In this document: positions 1-8,761 of the stretch, piece after piece
Position numbering within the stretch: position 1 is the stretch's first letter
Layout: each line of letters opens with the position of its first letter
Source: Lutimaribacter pacificus
GTDB taxonomy: Bacteria; Pseudomonadota; Alphaproteobacteria; Rhodobacterales; Rhodobacteraceae
Assembly: GCF_900142185.1 (NCBI RefSeq)
Contig: NZ_FQZZ01000001.1
Location: forward strand, 868,001 to 932,000
Direction of reading: 5' to 3'
DNA: 64,000 nucleotides
Made by a program: the position numbers and the translations under genes
Notes under the pieces: model-generated
Databases searched by the model: none
The model's input: only the letters and a program-made list of their open reading frames with translations
Told to the model about the DNA's origin: nothing

Positions 1-53
1 GCCTGCAGACCGCCGAAGCGCTTGTTGACGCCCTTGACTTCAAGGATACCCAT
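1..53 (-). CDS. livG: Branched-chain-type ABC transporter ATP-binding protein LivG, N-terminal fragment
   Basis: Only the first 17 codons are in the window, running off its left edge. The peptide reads MGILEVKGVNKRFGGLQ, the usual first strand of a LivG-type ABC ATPase before the Walker A loop. The start is supported by a strong ribosome binding site (AAGGAGAGGG) just upstream. It begins 12 bases after the livM stop, so it belongs to the same reverse-strand operon. The family is clear from position and the N-terminal pattern; the substrate is not. Confidence 0.85.
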   Translation of the reverse strand, partial: MGILEVKGVNKRFGGLQ

Positions 54-65
54 TGGTCCCTCTCC

Positions 66-1268
66 TTATTCCGCAGGTTGTTTGGCTTTGGTCTGATCGT
101 CTTCGGTCGCTTTCCTGCGGCGGAACAGACGCATGATGCGCTGGCCGCCTTCGACAAGGCCGCCGGGCAGGAAGATCACCACCAGCATGAACAGGATGCC
201 CAGCGTCAGGTGCCAGCCCTTGCCGATGAAGGGATGGATCAGCGTCACGGTCAGGTCCTCGATCCCGTCCGGCATCCATGCGAACCAGCCATGCAGCACG
301 TTGTCGTTGATCTTCGAAAAGATGTTTTCGAAATACTTGATCATGCCCGCGCCCAGCACCGGTCCGATCAGGGTGCCCGCCCCGCCGAGGATGGTCATCA
401 GCACGACCTCGCCGCTGGCGGTCCACTGCATCCGCTCGGCGCCGGCCAGCGGGTCCATCGAGGCCATGAGGCCGCCGGCCAGGCCGGCATACATGCCCGA
501 AATCACGAAGGCCGCCAGCGTATAGGGGCGCGAGTTCAGCCCGGTATAGTTCAGGCGGTTCTGGTTCGACTTGATCGCGCGCAGCATCATCCCGAAGGGC
601 GAGCGGAAGATGCGGATCGCCAGGTAGAAGGCCAGCAGCATCACCACCGCGCAGACGTAGTAGCCCGCCGAGAAGGTGAAGTTCCACGGCCCGAGCGCCA
701 TGTTGACGGCGGAACGCATCTCCAGCCCGAACAGGTTGGTCACCGGGATCGAGCCGTCGGCCGTGGCCGAAGCACCCAGGATGCGGGGATCGTCCAGTGT
801 CAGCTGCAGGCCGGTCTCGCCGTTGGTGATCGGCGTCAGCACCGAATAGGCCAGCGCAAAGGACATCTGCGCGAAGGCCAGCGTCAGGATCGAGAAATAG
901 ATCCCCGAGCGGCGCAGGCTGACATAGCCGATGACCAGCGCGAACAGCCCCGCGATGATGACCGACAGGACGATCGCCGGGATGATGTTCATGCTGAGCA
1001 GCTTGAACATCCACACCGCCGAATACGACCCCACGCCCAGGAAGGCCGCGTGGCCGAAGGACAGGTAACCGGTCAGGCCGAACAGGATGTTGAAACCGAT
1101 GGCGAAGATCCCGAAGATCACGAAACGCTGCATCAGGTCGGGATAGCCCGCGTTGAACTGCGCCAGTCCGCTGCCGGTGGGAAACGGGTTCAGGATGAAG
1201 GGCGCCAGCAGCGTCAGAAGCGCCACCACCAGCAGAAGGGTCAGGTCTTTTTTGTCGAGTCCGAACAT
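66..1268 (-). CDS. livM: Branched-chain amino acid-type ABC transporter permease LivM
   Basis: A 400-residue inner-membrane permease of the LivM family, pairing with LivH to form the channel of a high-affinity importer. About ten hydrophobic segments are visible. The family's conserved cytoplasmic loop follows the stretch [13 protein letters not shown] in the second half, continuing into a Gly/Ala-rich segment ([10 protein letters not shown]). It starts 5 bases after livH ends, so the two are probably translationally coupled. Liv-type systems carry amino acids, urea, amides or organic acids. The ScfR regulator divergent from this operon makes a carboxylic acid or acyl compound possible, but that is inference. 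Confidence 0.9.
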   Translation of the reverse strand: MFGLDKKDLTLLLVVALLTLLAPFILNPFPTGSGLAQFNAGYPDLMQRFVIFGIFAIGFNILFGLTGYLSFGHAAFLGVGSYSAVWMFKLLSMNIIPAIVLSVIIAGLFALVIGYVSLRRSGIYFSILTLAFAQMSFALAYSVLTPITNGETGLQLTLDDPRILGASATADGSIPVTNLFGLEMRSAVNMALGPWNFTFSAGYYVCAVVMLLAFYLAIRIFRSPFGMMLRAIKSNQNRLNYTGLNSRPYTLAAFVISGMYAGLAGGLMASMDPLAGAERMQWTASGEVVLMTILGGAGTLIGPVLGAGMIKYFENIFSKINDNVLHGWFAWMPDGIEDLTVTLIHPFIGKGWHLTLGILFMLVVIFLPGGLVEGGQRIMRLFRRRKATEDDQTKAKQPAE

Positions 1269-1272
1269 GGGC

Positions 1273-2283
1273 TCAGTCCTCCATCACGCCGGCACGTCCC
1301 ATCAGACCGCGCGGACGGGTCAGCAGGATGATGATGGCGACAAGGTAGATGATGATCTGGTTGATGCCGGGGATCGTGGTGGTCGCCCAGGTGGTCGAGG
1401 CAAAGCTTTCCAGGATGCCCAGCACGAAACCGGCCAGAACGGCGCCGGGCAGCGAGCCCATGCCGCCCACGACCACCACGACGAAGCTGAGCACGAGGAA
1501 ATCCATCCCCATGTGATAGTTGGGCGCGTTGATCGGCCCGTACATCACGCCCGCAAGCCCCGCCACCGCGGCGGCCAGCCCGAACATGATGGTGAACCGC
1601 CGGTCGATGTCGATGCCCAGCAGGCCCACGGTTTCACGGTCGGCCATGCCGGCGCGCACGACCATACCGAAGGTGGTGAACTGCAAAAAGGCAAAGACGC
1701 CGCCGATGATCAGCGCGGCAAAGCAGAAATAGACGATCCGCCAGACCGGGTAGACGACGCCGTCCATCAGCGTGGCCACGCCCGACAGCATCTCGGGCGC
1801 CGGGGTCTGGATCGGGTTGGCGCCGAAATTGGCCTTGATGATTTCCTGCAGCACGATGGCAAGGCCGAAGGTCACAAGGATCTGGTCGGCATGGGGACGC
1901 TTGTAGAAATGCTTGATCAGCCCGCGTTCCATCACGAAGCCGAAGATAAGCATGACCGGGATGGCGAACAGGATCGCCAGCGGCACCGACCAGTCGATGA
2001 TCGCGGCGCCGACATCGGGGCCGAACCAGCTTTCGACATAGGGTGTCTTGACCTTCAGCGGCTGGCCGAGAAAGTCGGTCTTGTCGGGGTCGACCGTTTC
2101 GTAGCTGAGGTTCAGGATACGCTGCAGCGTGACCGCGCAGAACGCGCCGATCATGAACAGCGCGCCATGGGCGAAGTTCACCACGCCGAGCGTGCCGAAG
2201 ATGAGTGTCAAACCCAGCGCGATCAGCGCATAGGCCGAGCCCTTGTCGAGCCCGTTCAGGATTTGCACGAGAATTGCGTCCAT
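1273..2283 (-). CDS. livH: Branched-chain amino acid-type ABC transporter permease LivH
   Basis: A 336-residue integral membrane permease of the LivH family, the second half of the transport channel. The N-terminus ([22 protein letters not shown]) and the following VNFAHGAL motif are the family signature. The loop [19 protein letters not shown] is the likely ATPase-coupling region. It is somewhat longer than typical LivH because of a polar periplasmic insertion near residues 60-90. A hairpin terminator separates it from the upstream binding-protein gene, so it is probably made at a lower level than the binding protein. Confidence 0.9.
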   Translation of the reverse strand: MDAILVQILNGLDKGSAYALIALGLTLIFGTLGVVNFAHGALFMIGAFCAVTLQRILNLSYETVDPDKTDFLGQPLKVKTPYVESWFGPDVGAAIIDWSVPLAILFAIPVMLIFGFVMERGLIKHFYKRPHADQILVTFGLAIVLQEIIKANFGANPIQTPAPEMLSGVATLMDGVVYPVWRIVYFCFAALIIGGVFAFLQFTTFGMVVRAGMADRETVGLLGIDIDRRFTIMFGLAAAVAGLAGVMYGPINAPNYHMGMDFLVLSFVVVVVGGMGSLPGAVLAGFVLGILESFASTTWATTTIPGINQIIIYLVAIIILLTRPRGLMGRAGVMED

Positions 2284-2350
2284 TGTCCCACCCTTAAGCC
2301 GGGGAATGCGGAAAATGCCCAGGGCCCTTGCGGGCCGTCAGGCCGGGGCG

Positions 2351-2378
2351 AAAAGGGTGGGCGTTGCCGCCCACCCTT
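2351..2378 (-). terminator. Intrinsic terminator or attenuator after the binding-protein gene
   Basis: An 11-bp perfect stem (2353-2363 with 2368-2378) with a 4-base loop, followed on the reverse strand by TTTTC. It lies 10 bases beyond the binding-protein stop codon and before livH. This is the usual place for partial termination that keeps binding protein in excess over permease. Confidence 0.75.
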
Positions 2379-2387
2379 GCCGGGCGA

Positions 2388-3752
2388 TCAGGCGCCGGCG
2401 TTGCACGATCCCAGCGCGCCACCCGCGAACATCGGGTGATCGGGGGCGTAGGTGACCTGCTCGACCGGCGTGACCTCGACGATTTCGACGAGGTTGTATT
2501 CGTCCGAGGGGTTTTCCGCCCCGCGCACCACCAGCACGTCCTTGAAGCACTGGTGATCCGCCCCGCGATAGGTCGTGGGGCCGTTGCCCAGGCCGTCGAA
2601 CTCGAAATCCTCCATGGCCTCGGCCACGGCGCAGGGGTTGAAGCTGCCCGCGCGCTGCACGGCATCGGCATAAAGCAGGGTCTGCGCATAGCAGGTCTGC
2701 GCCGCCTGGCTGGGCGGGAAGCCGTATTTCTCGCCAAAGCTTTTCACGAAGGCGTTGGAGCCGGCATATTTGTCGCCGCGCTCGTTTTCCAGTTTCCAGT
2801 CCCAGTTCTGCGACCCGACGATGCCCTTGATGTTGGCGCCCGCGCCCTTGGCCATCAGCTCGGAGTAAAGCGGCACGACGATCTCGAAGTTCTTGCCGTT
2901 CACCTGCTTTTCACGCAGGCCGAACTGCACCGCGTTGGTCAGCGAGTTCACCATGTTGCCGCCATAGTGGTTCAGCACCAGCACGTCGGCCCCGGCATTC
3001 AGCACCGGCGCGATATAGGACGAGAAATCCGTCTGCGCGAGCGGCGTCAGCACGTTCTCGACCGTTTCCCAACCCAGCGCCTCGGTGGCGGCGGCGATGG
3101 ATTCCTGCTGCGTCCAGCCCCAGGTGTAGTCGGCGGTCAGGTGATAGGCGCGGCGGTCGTTGCCATAGAGTTTCTCCAGCACCGGCGCGAGGGCCGCGCC
3201 CGACATGTAGGCGTTGAAGAAGTGGCGGAAGCCGTTGGCCTTCTTGTCCTTGCCGGTGGTGTCGTTCGAATGCGTCAGCCCGGCCATGAAGATCACGCCG
3301 GCCTCCTGGCACAGGCCCTGCACGGCCACGGCCACGCCCGAGGACGAGCCGCCGGTGATCATGATGGCGCCGTCCTTTTCGATCATCGACTTGGCCGATG
3401 CGCGCGCGGCGTCCGATTTGGTCTGGGTGTCGCCCGAGACGTATTGCACCTTCTTGCCCATGATGCCGGTGCCGTCCAGCACCTTGGAGCTGAAGGTGCC
3501 GAGCATACCGCCGTCACCGCCACCGTTCAGGTGTTCGACGGCCAGTTCATAGGCGCGCAGTTCGTCCGCGCCCTCGTCGGCATAGGGGCCGGTCTGGGGC
3601 ACGTTGAAGCCCAGCGTGACGGACGAACCCGTTGGTTCGTTGGTGAAGGCGCTGGCGGACGATGCTGTAAAGATCGTCGGCAGGGCGACACCGGCACCGA
3701 TGCCGACACCGCTCTTGAGAACGCCACGGCGCGTCAGAGTCTTGTTGGACAT
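2388..3752 (-). CDS. Liv-type ABC transporter substrate-binding protein with Tat signal
   Basis: A 454-residue periplasmic binding protein of the type I (LivJ/AmiC-like) fold. The N-terminus carries a twin-arginine signal (TRRGVLKSG followed by a hydrophobic stretch ending near ASSASA), so it is probably folded in the cytoplasm before export; tatABC is also in this window. The start at 3752 is chosen because GGAGGA precedes it and the Tat motif follows; the longer frame upstream has no ribosome site. It is the first gene of the reverse operon with livH, livM and livG. The ligand is unknown. Several cysteines in the C-terminal part could form disulfides. Confidence 0.85.
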   Translation of the reverse strand: MSNKTLTRRGVLKSGVGIGAGVALPTIFTASSASAFTNEPTGSSVTLGFNVPQTGPYADEGADELRAYELAVEHLNGGGDGGMLGTFSSKVLDGTGIMGKKVQYVSGDTQTKSDAARASAKSMIEKDGAIMITGGSSSGVAVAVQGLCQEAGVIFMAGLTHSNDTTGKDKKANGFRHFFNAYMSGAALAPVLEKLYGNDRRAYHLTADYTWGWTQQESIAAATEALGWETVENVLTPLAQTDFSSYIAPVLNAGADVLVLNHYGGNMVNSLTNAVQFGLREKQVNGKNFEIVVPLYSELMAKGAGANIKGIVGSQNWDWKLENERGDKYAGSNAFVKSFGEKYGFPPSQAAQTCYAQTLLYADAVQRAGSFNPCAVAEAMEDFEFDGLGNGPTTYRGADHQCFKDVLVVRGAENPSDEYNLVEIVEVTPVEQVTYAPDHPMFAGGALGSCNAGA

Positions 3753-3803
3753 GTAATCCTCCCGTTTCGTGAAAGGCGGGGGCCTCCTCAAGCGTCCCCG
3801 CGG

Positions 3804-3815
3804 GCACAAATGTGC
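3804..3815. promoter_or_regulatory. Inverted repeat GCACA-AA-TGTGC, candidate operator
   Basis: A perfect 5+2+5 inverted repeat just downstream of the predicted -10 of the binding-protein promoter. Its GCACAA core recurs at 3890-3895 beside the scfR promoter. Position and recurrence suggest a binding site for the divergent ScfR regulator; this is inference. Confidence 0.4.
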
Positions 3816-3821
3816 AAAGCG

Positions 3822-3851
3822 ATTATCGGTGAGGATAAGAAAATTCTGCAA
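3822..3851 (-). promoter_or_regulatory. Candidate sigma-70 promoter of the binding-protein/liv operon
   Basis: On the reverse strand, TTGCAG (-35, 3851-3846) lies 18 bases from GATAAT (-10, 3827-3822), in a markedly AT-rich stretch. The start codon is about 70 bases downstream. Confidence 0.45.
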
Positions 3852-3887
3852 CAACTGCTTTTAATGAAACAATTTTTTTGTAAAAAA

Positions 3888-3916
3888 TTGCACAATGATA
3901 TAGTGTGTGTTGTAAA
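3888..3916 (+). promoter_or_regulatory. Candidate sigma-70 promoter of the ScfR-type regulator gene
   Basis: TTGCAC (-35, 3888-3893), 17-base spacer, TGTAAA (-10, 3911-3916). The -35 overlaps TTGCACAA, which pairs loosely with TTGT at 3878-3881. This would suit autoregulation. Confidence 0.4.
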
Positions 3917-3975
3917 GAAATTATTTGGCGGCGCAGAAAAGCGTTGATTTGTCACGAAAATGTGAGGGTAGAGAC

Positions 3976-5289
3976 ATGCCGCAGGGGCAACTGACCGGAA
4001 CGCGCATCCGCGAGCGTCGGGGACGGCAGGGGATGCGGCAGGCCGATCTGGCCGCGCGGGTGGGGATTTCGGCCTCGTACCTGAACCTGATCGAGCACAA
4101 CAAGCGCAGAATCGGCGGCAAGGTGCTGGTGGCGATCGCCGCCGAGCTGGGGGTGGAGCCGGCGCAGCTGACCGAAGGGGCCGAGGCCGCGCTGATCGCC
4201 GCCCTGCGCGAGGCGCGCGCCGCCCATTCCGGCGCCGGTGCCGAGGCCGAGCGCGCCGAGGAGCTGGCCGGCCGCTTTCCCGGCTGGGCCGAGGTGCTGG
4301 CGCGCAGCCACCGGCGCGCGGCCACGCTGGAACGCACGGTCGAAACGCTGACCGACCGGCTGACCCATGACCCGCATCTGGCCGCCGCCCTGCACGAGGT
4401 GCTGTCGACGGTGACGGCGATCCGCTCGACCGCCGCGATCCTGGCCGACACCCGCGAGATCGAGCCGGAATGGCGCGACCGTTTTCAGCGCAACATCAAC
4501 GAGGATGCCGGGCGGCTGGCCGAAAGCGCGCAGGCGCTGGTGACCTACCTGGACCGCGCGGGCGAGGCCGGCGATGGCGAGGCCGCCGCCCCGCAGGAAG
4601 AGTTGGATGCCTTCCTGGCCGAGCTGGGCTGGCACGTGCCCGCGCTGGAGGGCGGGCAGGCGGATATCGAGGCGCTGATCGCGGCGGCCGGGACGCTGAA
4701 ATCCGCACCGGCGCGCGCGCTGGCGCGGTCATGGCTGGAGCGTTACGCCGACGAGGCGGCGCTGCTGCCCGCGCGCGCGCTGGCCGAATGGTGTGCGGCA
4801 AATCCGCCCGACCCGGGCCGGGTGGCGCGTGAATTCGGCGTGCCGGTGCCGGTGGCGATGCGCCGTATCGCCAGCCTGCCCGCCGATGGCCCGGCCGGGC
4901 GCATCGGCATGGTCAGCTGCGACGCCTCGGGCACGCTGACCTATCGCAAGCCGGTCGACGGTTTCGCGGTGCCGCGCTTTGGCGCGGCCTGTCCGCTCTG
5001 GCCGTTGTTCGCGGCGCTCGGCCAGCCGATGGTGCCGCTGCGCCAGGCGGTGCGGCAGGCGGCGCGCGATGGCGGGCGGTTCCTGTGCTATGCGCTGGCG
5101 CTGCCACAGGGCGACGTCGATTTCGACGCGCCCCCGGTGCTCGAGGCGCATATGCTGATCGTGCCGCAGGCGGGCGCCGCCGATACCGCCGCGGCCCCCG
5201 CGCGCGAGGTCGGCGTAAGCTGCCGCATCTGCCCGCGCGGCGCATGCGCGGCGCGGCGCGAACCCTCGATCCTTGCGGATGGGTTTTGA
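3976..5289 (+). CDS. ScfR-family (short-chain fatty acyl) transcriptional regulator
   Basis: A 437-residue regulator. Residues about 8-65 form an XRE-type helix-turn-helix (RQADLAARVGISASYLNLIEH). A long helical middle and a C-terminal domain of the DUF2083 type follow, ending in a cysteine cluster (CRICPRGACAARR). Characterised family members (RamB, PccR) sense short-chain acyl-CoA or acetate status and control propionyl-CoA, isobutyryl-CoA or glyoxylate genes. The start at 3976 is preceded by GAGGGTAGAGA; the in-frame codons further upstream lack such a site and the HTH follows directly. It is divergent from the liv operon, which it probably controls together with itself. The actual acyl ligand is not readable. 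Confidence 0.85.
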   Translation: MPQGQLTGTRIRERRGRQGMRQADLAARVGISASYLNLIEHNKRRIGGKVLVAIAAELGVEPAQLTEGAEAALIAALREARAAHSGAGAEAERAEELAGRFPGWAEVLARSHRRAATLERTVETLTDRLTHDPHLAAALHEVLSTVTAIRSTAAILADTREIEPEWRDRFQRNINEDAGRLAESAQALVTYLDRAGEAGDGEAAAPQEELDAFLAELGWHVPALEGGQADIEALIAAAGTLKSAPARALARSWLERYADEAALLPARALAEWCAANPPDPGRVAREFGVPVPVAMRRIASLPADGPAGRIGMVSCDASGTLTYRKPVDGFAVPRFGAACPLWPLFAALGQPMVPLRQAVRQAARDGGRFLCYALALPQGDVDFDAPPVLEAHMLIVPQAGAADTAAAPAREVGVSCRICPRGACAARREPSILADGF

Positions 5290-5314
5290 CTTGACCGCAC
5301 GCATCGCGTTTAAC
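5286..5314 (+). promoter_or_regulatory. Candidate promoter of the receiver-kinase operon
   Basis: TTGACT, a 17-base spacer and TTTAAC, starting within the last codons of the ScfR gene and about 50 bases before the receiver gene. A second TTGACC overlaps at 5291. Confidence 0.35.
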
Positions 5315-5361
5315 TGTGCCAAAATACGGCGCTCAATGCGCATAAGGGAGGGGACGATGAC

Positions 5362-5730
5362 ATGGGCAAGCATGTCCTTGTGATCGAGGATGAACCGAAC
5401 ATCATCGAGGCGATCAGCTTTATTCTCAGCCGCGACGGCTGGCGCGTGGATTCCCATTCGAACGGGCATGACGCGGTCGAGGTGGTCCTGGCCAAGGCAC
5501 CCGACCTTGTGATCCTGGACGTGATGCTGCCGGGGCGCTCGGGCTACGAGATCCTGACCGACCTGCGCGCGCGTCCCGAAACCGCGCGCCTGCCGGTGCT
5601 GATGCTGACCGCGCGCGGCCAGAGCAAGGACCGCGAACTGGCCGAACGGCTCGGCGCGAGCCGCTTCATGACCAAGCCGTTTTCCAATGCCGACGTGCTG
5701 GAGGCGTTGCGCGAACTGGTGCCGGCATGA
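5362..5730 (+). CDS. Stand-alone response regulator receiver protein (CheY-like)
   Basis: A 122-residue single receiver domain with no output domain. The acidic pocket (EDE near residues 9-11), the phospho-acceptor Asp in VILDVMLPG, the conserved Thr in MLTARG and the Lys in TKPF are all present, so it should be phosphorylatable. GGGAGGGG precedes the start. It overlaps the next small gene by ATGA and shares an operon with the symporter-fused histidine kinase, its obvious partner. Because it has no DNA-binding domain, output must be through protein contact or a phosphorelay. Compare CrbR of the CrbS/CrbR acetate switch, which does carry a LuxR domain. Confidence 0.85.
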   Translation: MGKHVLVIEDEPNIIEAISFILSRDGWRVDSHSNGHDAVEVVLAKAPDLVILDVMLPGRSGYEILTDLRARPETARLPVLMLTARGQSKDRELAERLGASRFMTKPFSNADVLEALRELVPA

Positions 5731-6008
5731 GCGAGAAACCCGCCCCGCTGTTCCTGGAGCGGCGCAGCTATCGCCAGCGCCGGCTGATGGACGCGGCGCG
5801 GCTGGCGCCGCTGCTGGCGGCGATCCTGTGGGCGGTGCCGCTGCTCTGGCCGCGGCAGGGGGATGAGGCGATGCCGACCTCGACCTCGATCATCTATATC
5901 TTCGGCGTCTGGCTGGCGATGGTCGGGGTCTCGCTGGTGCTGTCGCGCCGGTTGACCGAGGCCGACGACGACACCACCACGCCGCGCGATGGCGGGGGCG
6001 GGGCGTGA
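5727..6008 (+). CDS. Small two-helix membrane protein of unknown function
   Basis: A 93-residue protein with two predicted membrane segments (about residues 27-45 and 55-74) and charged ends. The start overlaps the receiver stop by ATGA and its stop overlaps the kinase start by GTGA, so all three genes are translationally coupled. I recognise no named family. Small two-helix proteins often precede solute/sodium symporters as partner subunits (DUF4212/DUF485 type), and this position before a symporter-fused kinase fits that pattern. The assignment is by analogy only. Confidence 0.7.
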   Translation: MSEKPAPLFLERRSYRQRRLMDAARLAPLLAAILWAVPLLWPRQGDEAMPTSTSIIYIFGVWLAMVGVSLVLSRRLTEADDDTTTPRDGGGGA

Positions 6009-8692
6009 CGGCGACGCTGAACCTGCTGGTGGCGGTGTGCCTCGGCTATGTCGCCTTTCTGTTCCTGGTGGCCTTCGCGGCCGAACGCGCCGCGCTGCGC
6101 GGGCAGGGCGGCTGGCTGCGCTCGCCGCTGGTCTACACGCTGTCGCTGTCGATCTACTGCACCGCCTGGACGTTTTACGGCGCGGTCGGCTATGCCGCGC
6201 GGTCGGGGCTGGAATTCCTGACCATCTATCTGGGGCCGACGCTGGTCATGATCGGCTGGTGGTGGGGGCTGCGCAAGCTGGTGCGCATCGGGCGCACCCA
6301 GCGCGTGACCTCGGTGGCCGACCTGATTTCCTCGCGTTATGGCAAGTCGACGCTGCTGGCGGTGTTCGTCACGCTGATCGCGGTGATCGGCACCACGCCC
6401 TATATCGCGCTGCAACTGCAATCGGTCACCGCCTCATTCGCCAGCATCGCGCAGGCCGATCCGAACGCCGCCCCGCTGGAGGATACGCGCCAGATCGCGT
6501 TGTCGGTGGCGGTGGGGCTGGCGCTGTTCACGATCCTGTTCGGCACGCGGAACCTGGATGCCAACGAACGCCATCACGGGGTCGTCATGGCCATTGCGGT
6601 CGAGGCGGTGGTCAAGCTCTTTGCGCTGATGGCGGTGGGGGTGTTCGTCGTCTGGGGCATCGGCGGCGGCCCCGCGCAGACGCTGGCCCGCATCGACGCC
6701 AGCCAGATGGGCCAGTGGCAGGTGGACGGGATGCGCTGGGGGGGCCTGACATTCCTGTCGGCGGCCGCCTTCCTGACGCTGCCGCGGATGTTCCAGGTGC
6801 TGGTGGTGGAAAACGAGGACGAACAGCACCTGCGCACGGCAAGCTGGGCCTTTCCGCTGTATCTGCTGCTGATCAGCCTGTTCGTCGTGCCCATCGCGGT
6901 GGTCGGGCTGGAGATCATGCCGGCGGGGTCGAACCCCGACCAGTTCGTCCTGACCGTGCCGCTGGCGCAGGGGCAGGACACGCTGGCGATGCTCAGCTTT
7001 CTTGGCGGGTTCTCCAGCGCGACCTCGATGGTGATCGTGGCGGCGATTGCGCTGGCGACGATGGTTTCGAACCATATCGTCATGCCGATCTGGCTGAACC
7101 TGACCGGCGGCGGCGCGGTGATGTCGGGCGATGTGCGCAACGTGGTCATCACCGCGCGGCGGCTGTCCATCGCGGGGGTTCTGGCGCTTGGCTATGTCTA
7201 TTACCAGATGTCGGGCGGCGGTGCCGCGCTGGCGGCGATCGGGCTGGTGTCCTTTGCCGGTGTCGCGCAGTTCCTGCCGGCGCTGCTGGGCGGCATCCTG
7301 TGGCGCGGCGCCACGCGGGCGGGCGCGCTGGCCGGTCTGAGCACCGGGTTCGTGCTGTGGGTCTGGTGCATGCTGCTGCCCAGTTTCGGGGCCGACGTGG
7401 TGATCCCCGGCACGGTGCTGGCCGAGGGGCCCTGGGGCATGGGCTGGCTGCGGCCGCAGGCGCTGTTCGGGATCGCCGGACTGGACCCGACGGTGCACGC
7501 GGTGCTGTGGTCGATGCTGTTCAACACCGGGGGCTTCGTCATCGCCTCGCTCCTGACCTTTCCCAGCCCGCTGGAACGGCTGCAGGGGGCGCAGTTCGTC
7601 AATGTCTTTCAGCATTCCGCGCGCCCGCAGAACTGGGCCGGCGGCACCGCCCAGAGCGAGGACCTGATCGTGATGGCGCAGCGTATCCTCGGCCCGGCGC
7701 AGGCGCAGGCGCTGTTCCAGGACGAGGCGCAGCGCCAGGGGCTTGCGGGCTACCTGCCGGAACCGACGCCGGATTTCCTGGCCCGGCTGGAGCGCGAGCT
7801 GTCGGGCTCGGTCGGGGCGGCGACGGCTCATGCGATGGTGGGGCAGATCATGGGCGCCGCGACCGTGTCGGTCGAGGATCTGCTGGCGGTGGCCGACGAG
7901 ACCGCGCAGATGATGGAATATTCCAGCCAGCTTGAAACCAAGTCCGAAGAACTGGCCCGGACGGCCCGCCAGTTGCGGGCAGCGAACGAGAAGCTGACGC
8001 AGATCTCGGTGCAGAAGGATGCCTTCCTGTCGCAGATCAGCCATGAATTGCGCACGCCCATGACCTCGATCCGCGCGTTTTCCGAGATCCTGCGCGATGG
8101 CGGCGGGCTCGGATCGCAGGCGCAGTCGAAATATGCCGGCATCATCCATGACGAGGCGATCCGGCTGACGCGCCTTCTGGACGACCTGCTGGACCTGAGC
8201 GTGCTTGAGAACGGGCAGGTGAACCTGAATATCCGCACCGGCATCCTGTCGGCGGTGATCGACCACGCGGTCGCGGCGACCGGGGCAGGGCACGGCCTGC
8301 TGAAGCTGCACCGCCGCCGCGCCGACGAGGAGGTGACGCTGGAAACCGATCTCGACCGGCTGGCGCAGGTGTTCATCAACCTGATTGCCAACGCGCAGAA
8401 ATACTGCGACGCGGCCGAGCCCGAACTGACCATCGCGGTGCAGGCACGCGACGGCCGGCTGCTGGTCGATTTCATCGACAACGGCCCGGGGATACCGCGC
8501 CAGGTGCAGTCGGTCGTGTTCGAGAAATTCAGCCGGGTCAGCGACCAGAAGGCCGGCGGCGCGGGGCTGGGCCTGGCCATCTGCCGCGAGATCATGGCCC
8601 GGCTGGACGGGACGATCGCCTATCTGCCGGGACAGAGCGGCGCGGCGTTCCGCGTCACCCTGCCGCTGTCGCAGCGCATGGCGGCGCAGTGA
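6005..8692 (+). CDS. Sodium/solute symporter-fused sensor histidine kinase (CrbS-like)
   Basis: An 895-residue fusion starting at GTG. Residues 1 to about 510 are a multi-helix SSS (sodium:solute symporter) domain. About 535-640 resembles the STAC linker found between SSS transporters and kinases. A short coiled coil leads into HisKA, with the phospho-acceptor His680 in ISHELRTPM. The HATPase domain shows the N box (NLIANAQKY, about 790), DNGPGIP and GAGLGLAICREI. There is no PAS and no C-terminal receiver, unlike Vibrio CrbS; the receiver is the separate protein encoded two genes upstream. Known relatives sense acetate or other short carboxylates, consistent with the ScfR gene next door. Confidence 0.88.
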   Translation: MTATLNLLVAVCLGYVAFLFLVAFAAERAALRGQGGWLRSPLVYTLSLSIYCTAWTFYGAVGYAARSGLEFLTIYLGPTLVMIGWWWGLRKLVRIGRTQRVTSVADLISSRYGKSTLLAVFVTLIAVIGTTPYIALQLQSVTASFASIAQADPNAAPLEDTRQIALSVAVGLALFTILFGTRNLDANERHHGVVMAIAVEAVVKLFALMAVGVFVVWGIGGGPAQTLARIDASQMGQWQVDGMRWGGLTFLSAAAFLTLPRMFQVLVVENEDEQHLRTASWAFPLYLLLISLFVVPIAVVGLEIMPAGSNPDQFVLTVPLAQGQDTLAMLSFLGGFSSATSMVIVAAIALATMVSNHIVMPIWLNLTGGGAVMSGDVRNVVITARRLSIAGVLALGYVYYQMSGGGAALAAIGLVSFAGVAQFLPALLGGILWRGATRAGALAGLSTGFVLWVWCMLLPSFGADVVIPGTVLAEGPWGMGWLRPQALFGIAGLDPTVHAVLWSMLFNTGGFVIASLLTFPSPLERLQGAQFVNVFQHSARPQNWAGGTAQSEDLIVMAQRILGPAQAQALFQDEAQRQGLAGYLPEPTPDFLARLERELSGSVGAATAHAMVGQIMGAATVSVEDLLAVADETAQMMEYSSQLETKSEELARTARQLRAANEKLTQISVQKDAFLSQISHELRTPMTSIRAFSEILRDGGGLGSQAQSKYAGIIHDEAIRLTRLLDDLLDLSVLENGQVNLNIRTGILSAVIDHAVAATGAGHGLLKLHRRRADEEVTLETDLDRLAQVFINLIANAQKYCDAAEPELTIAVQARDGRLLVDFIDNGPGIPRQVQSVVFEKFSRVSDQKAGGAGLGLAICREIMARLDGTIAYLPGQSGAAFRVTLPLSQRMAAQ

Positions 8693-8761
8693 CCGCTCAA
8701 TGATTTCGTAACCTTGCCGCCGCTATGGTGCCGCTGCATCCGGTTCTTGGTGGCGGAGGGT

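Noticed and set aside
1153-2439. Forward frame of more than 400 codons across livM and livH
   Set aside because: His/Asp/Gln-rich translation with no family and antisense to two clear permease genes.
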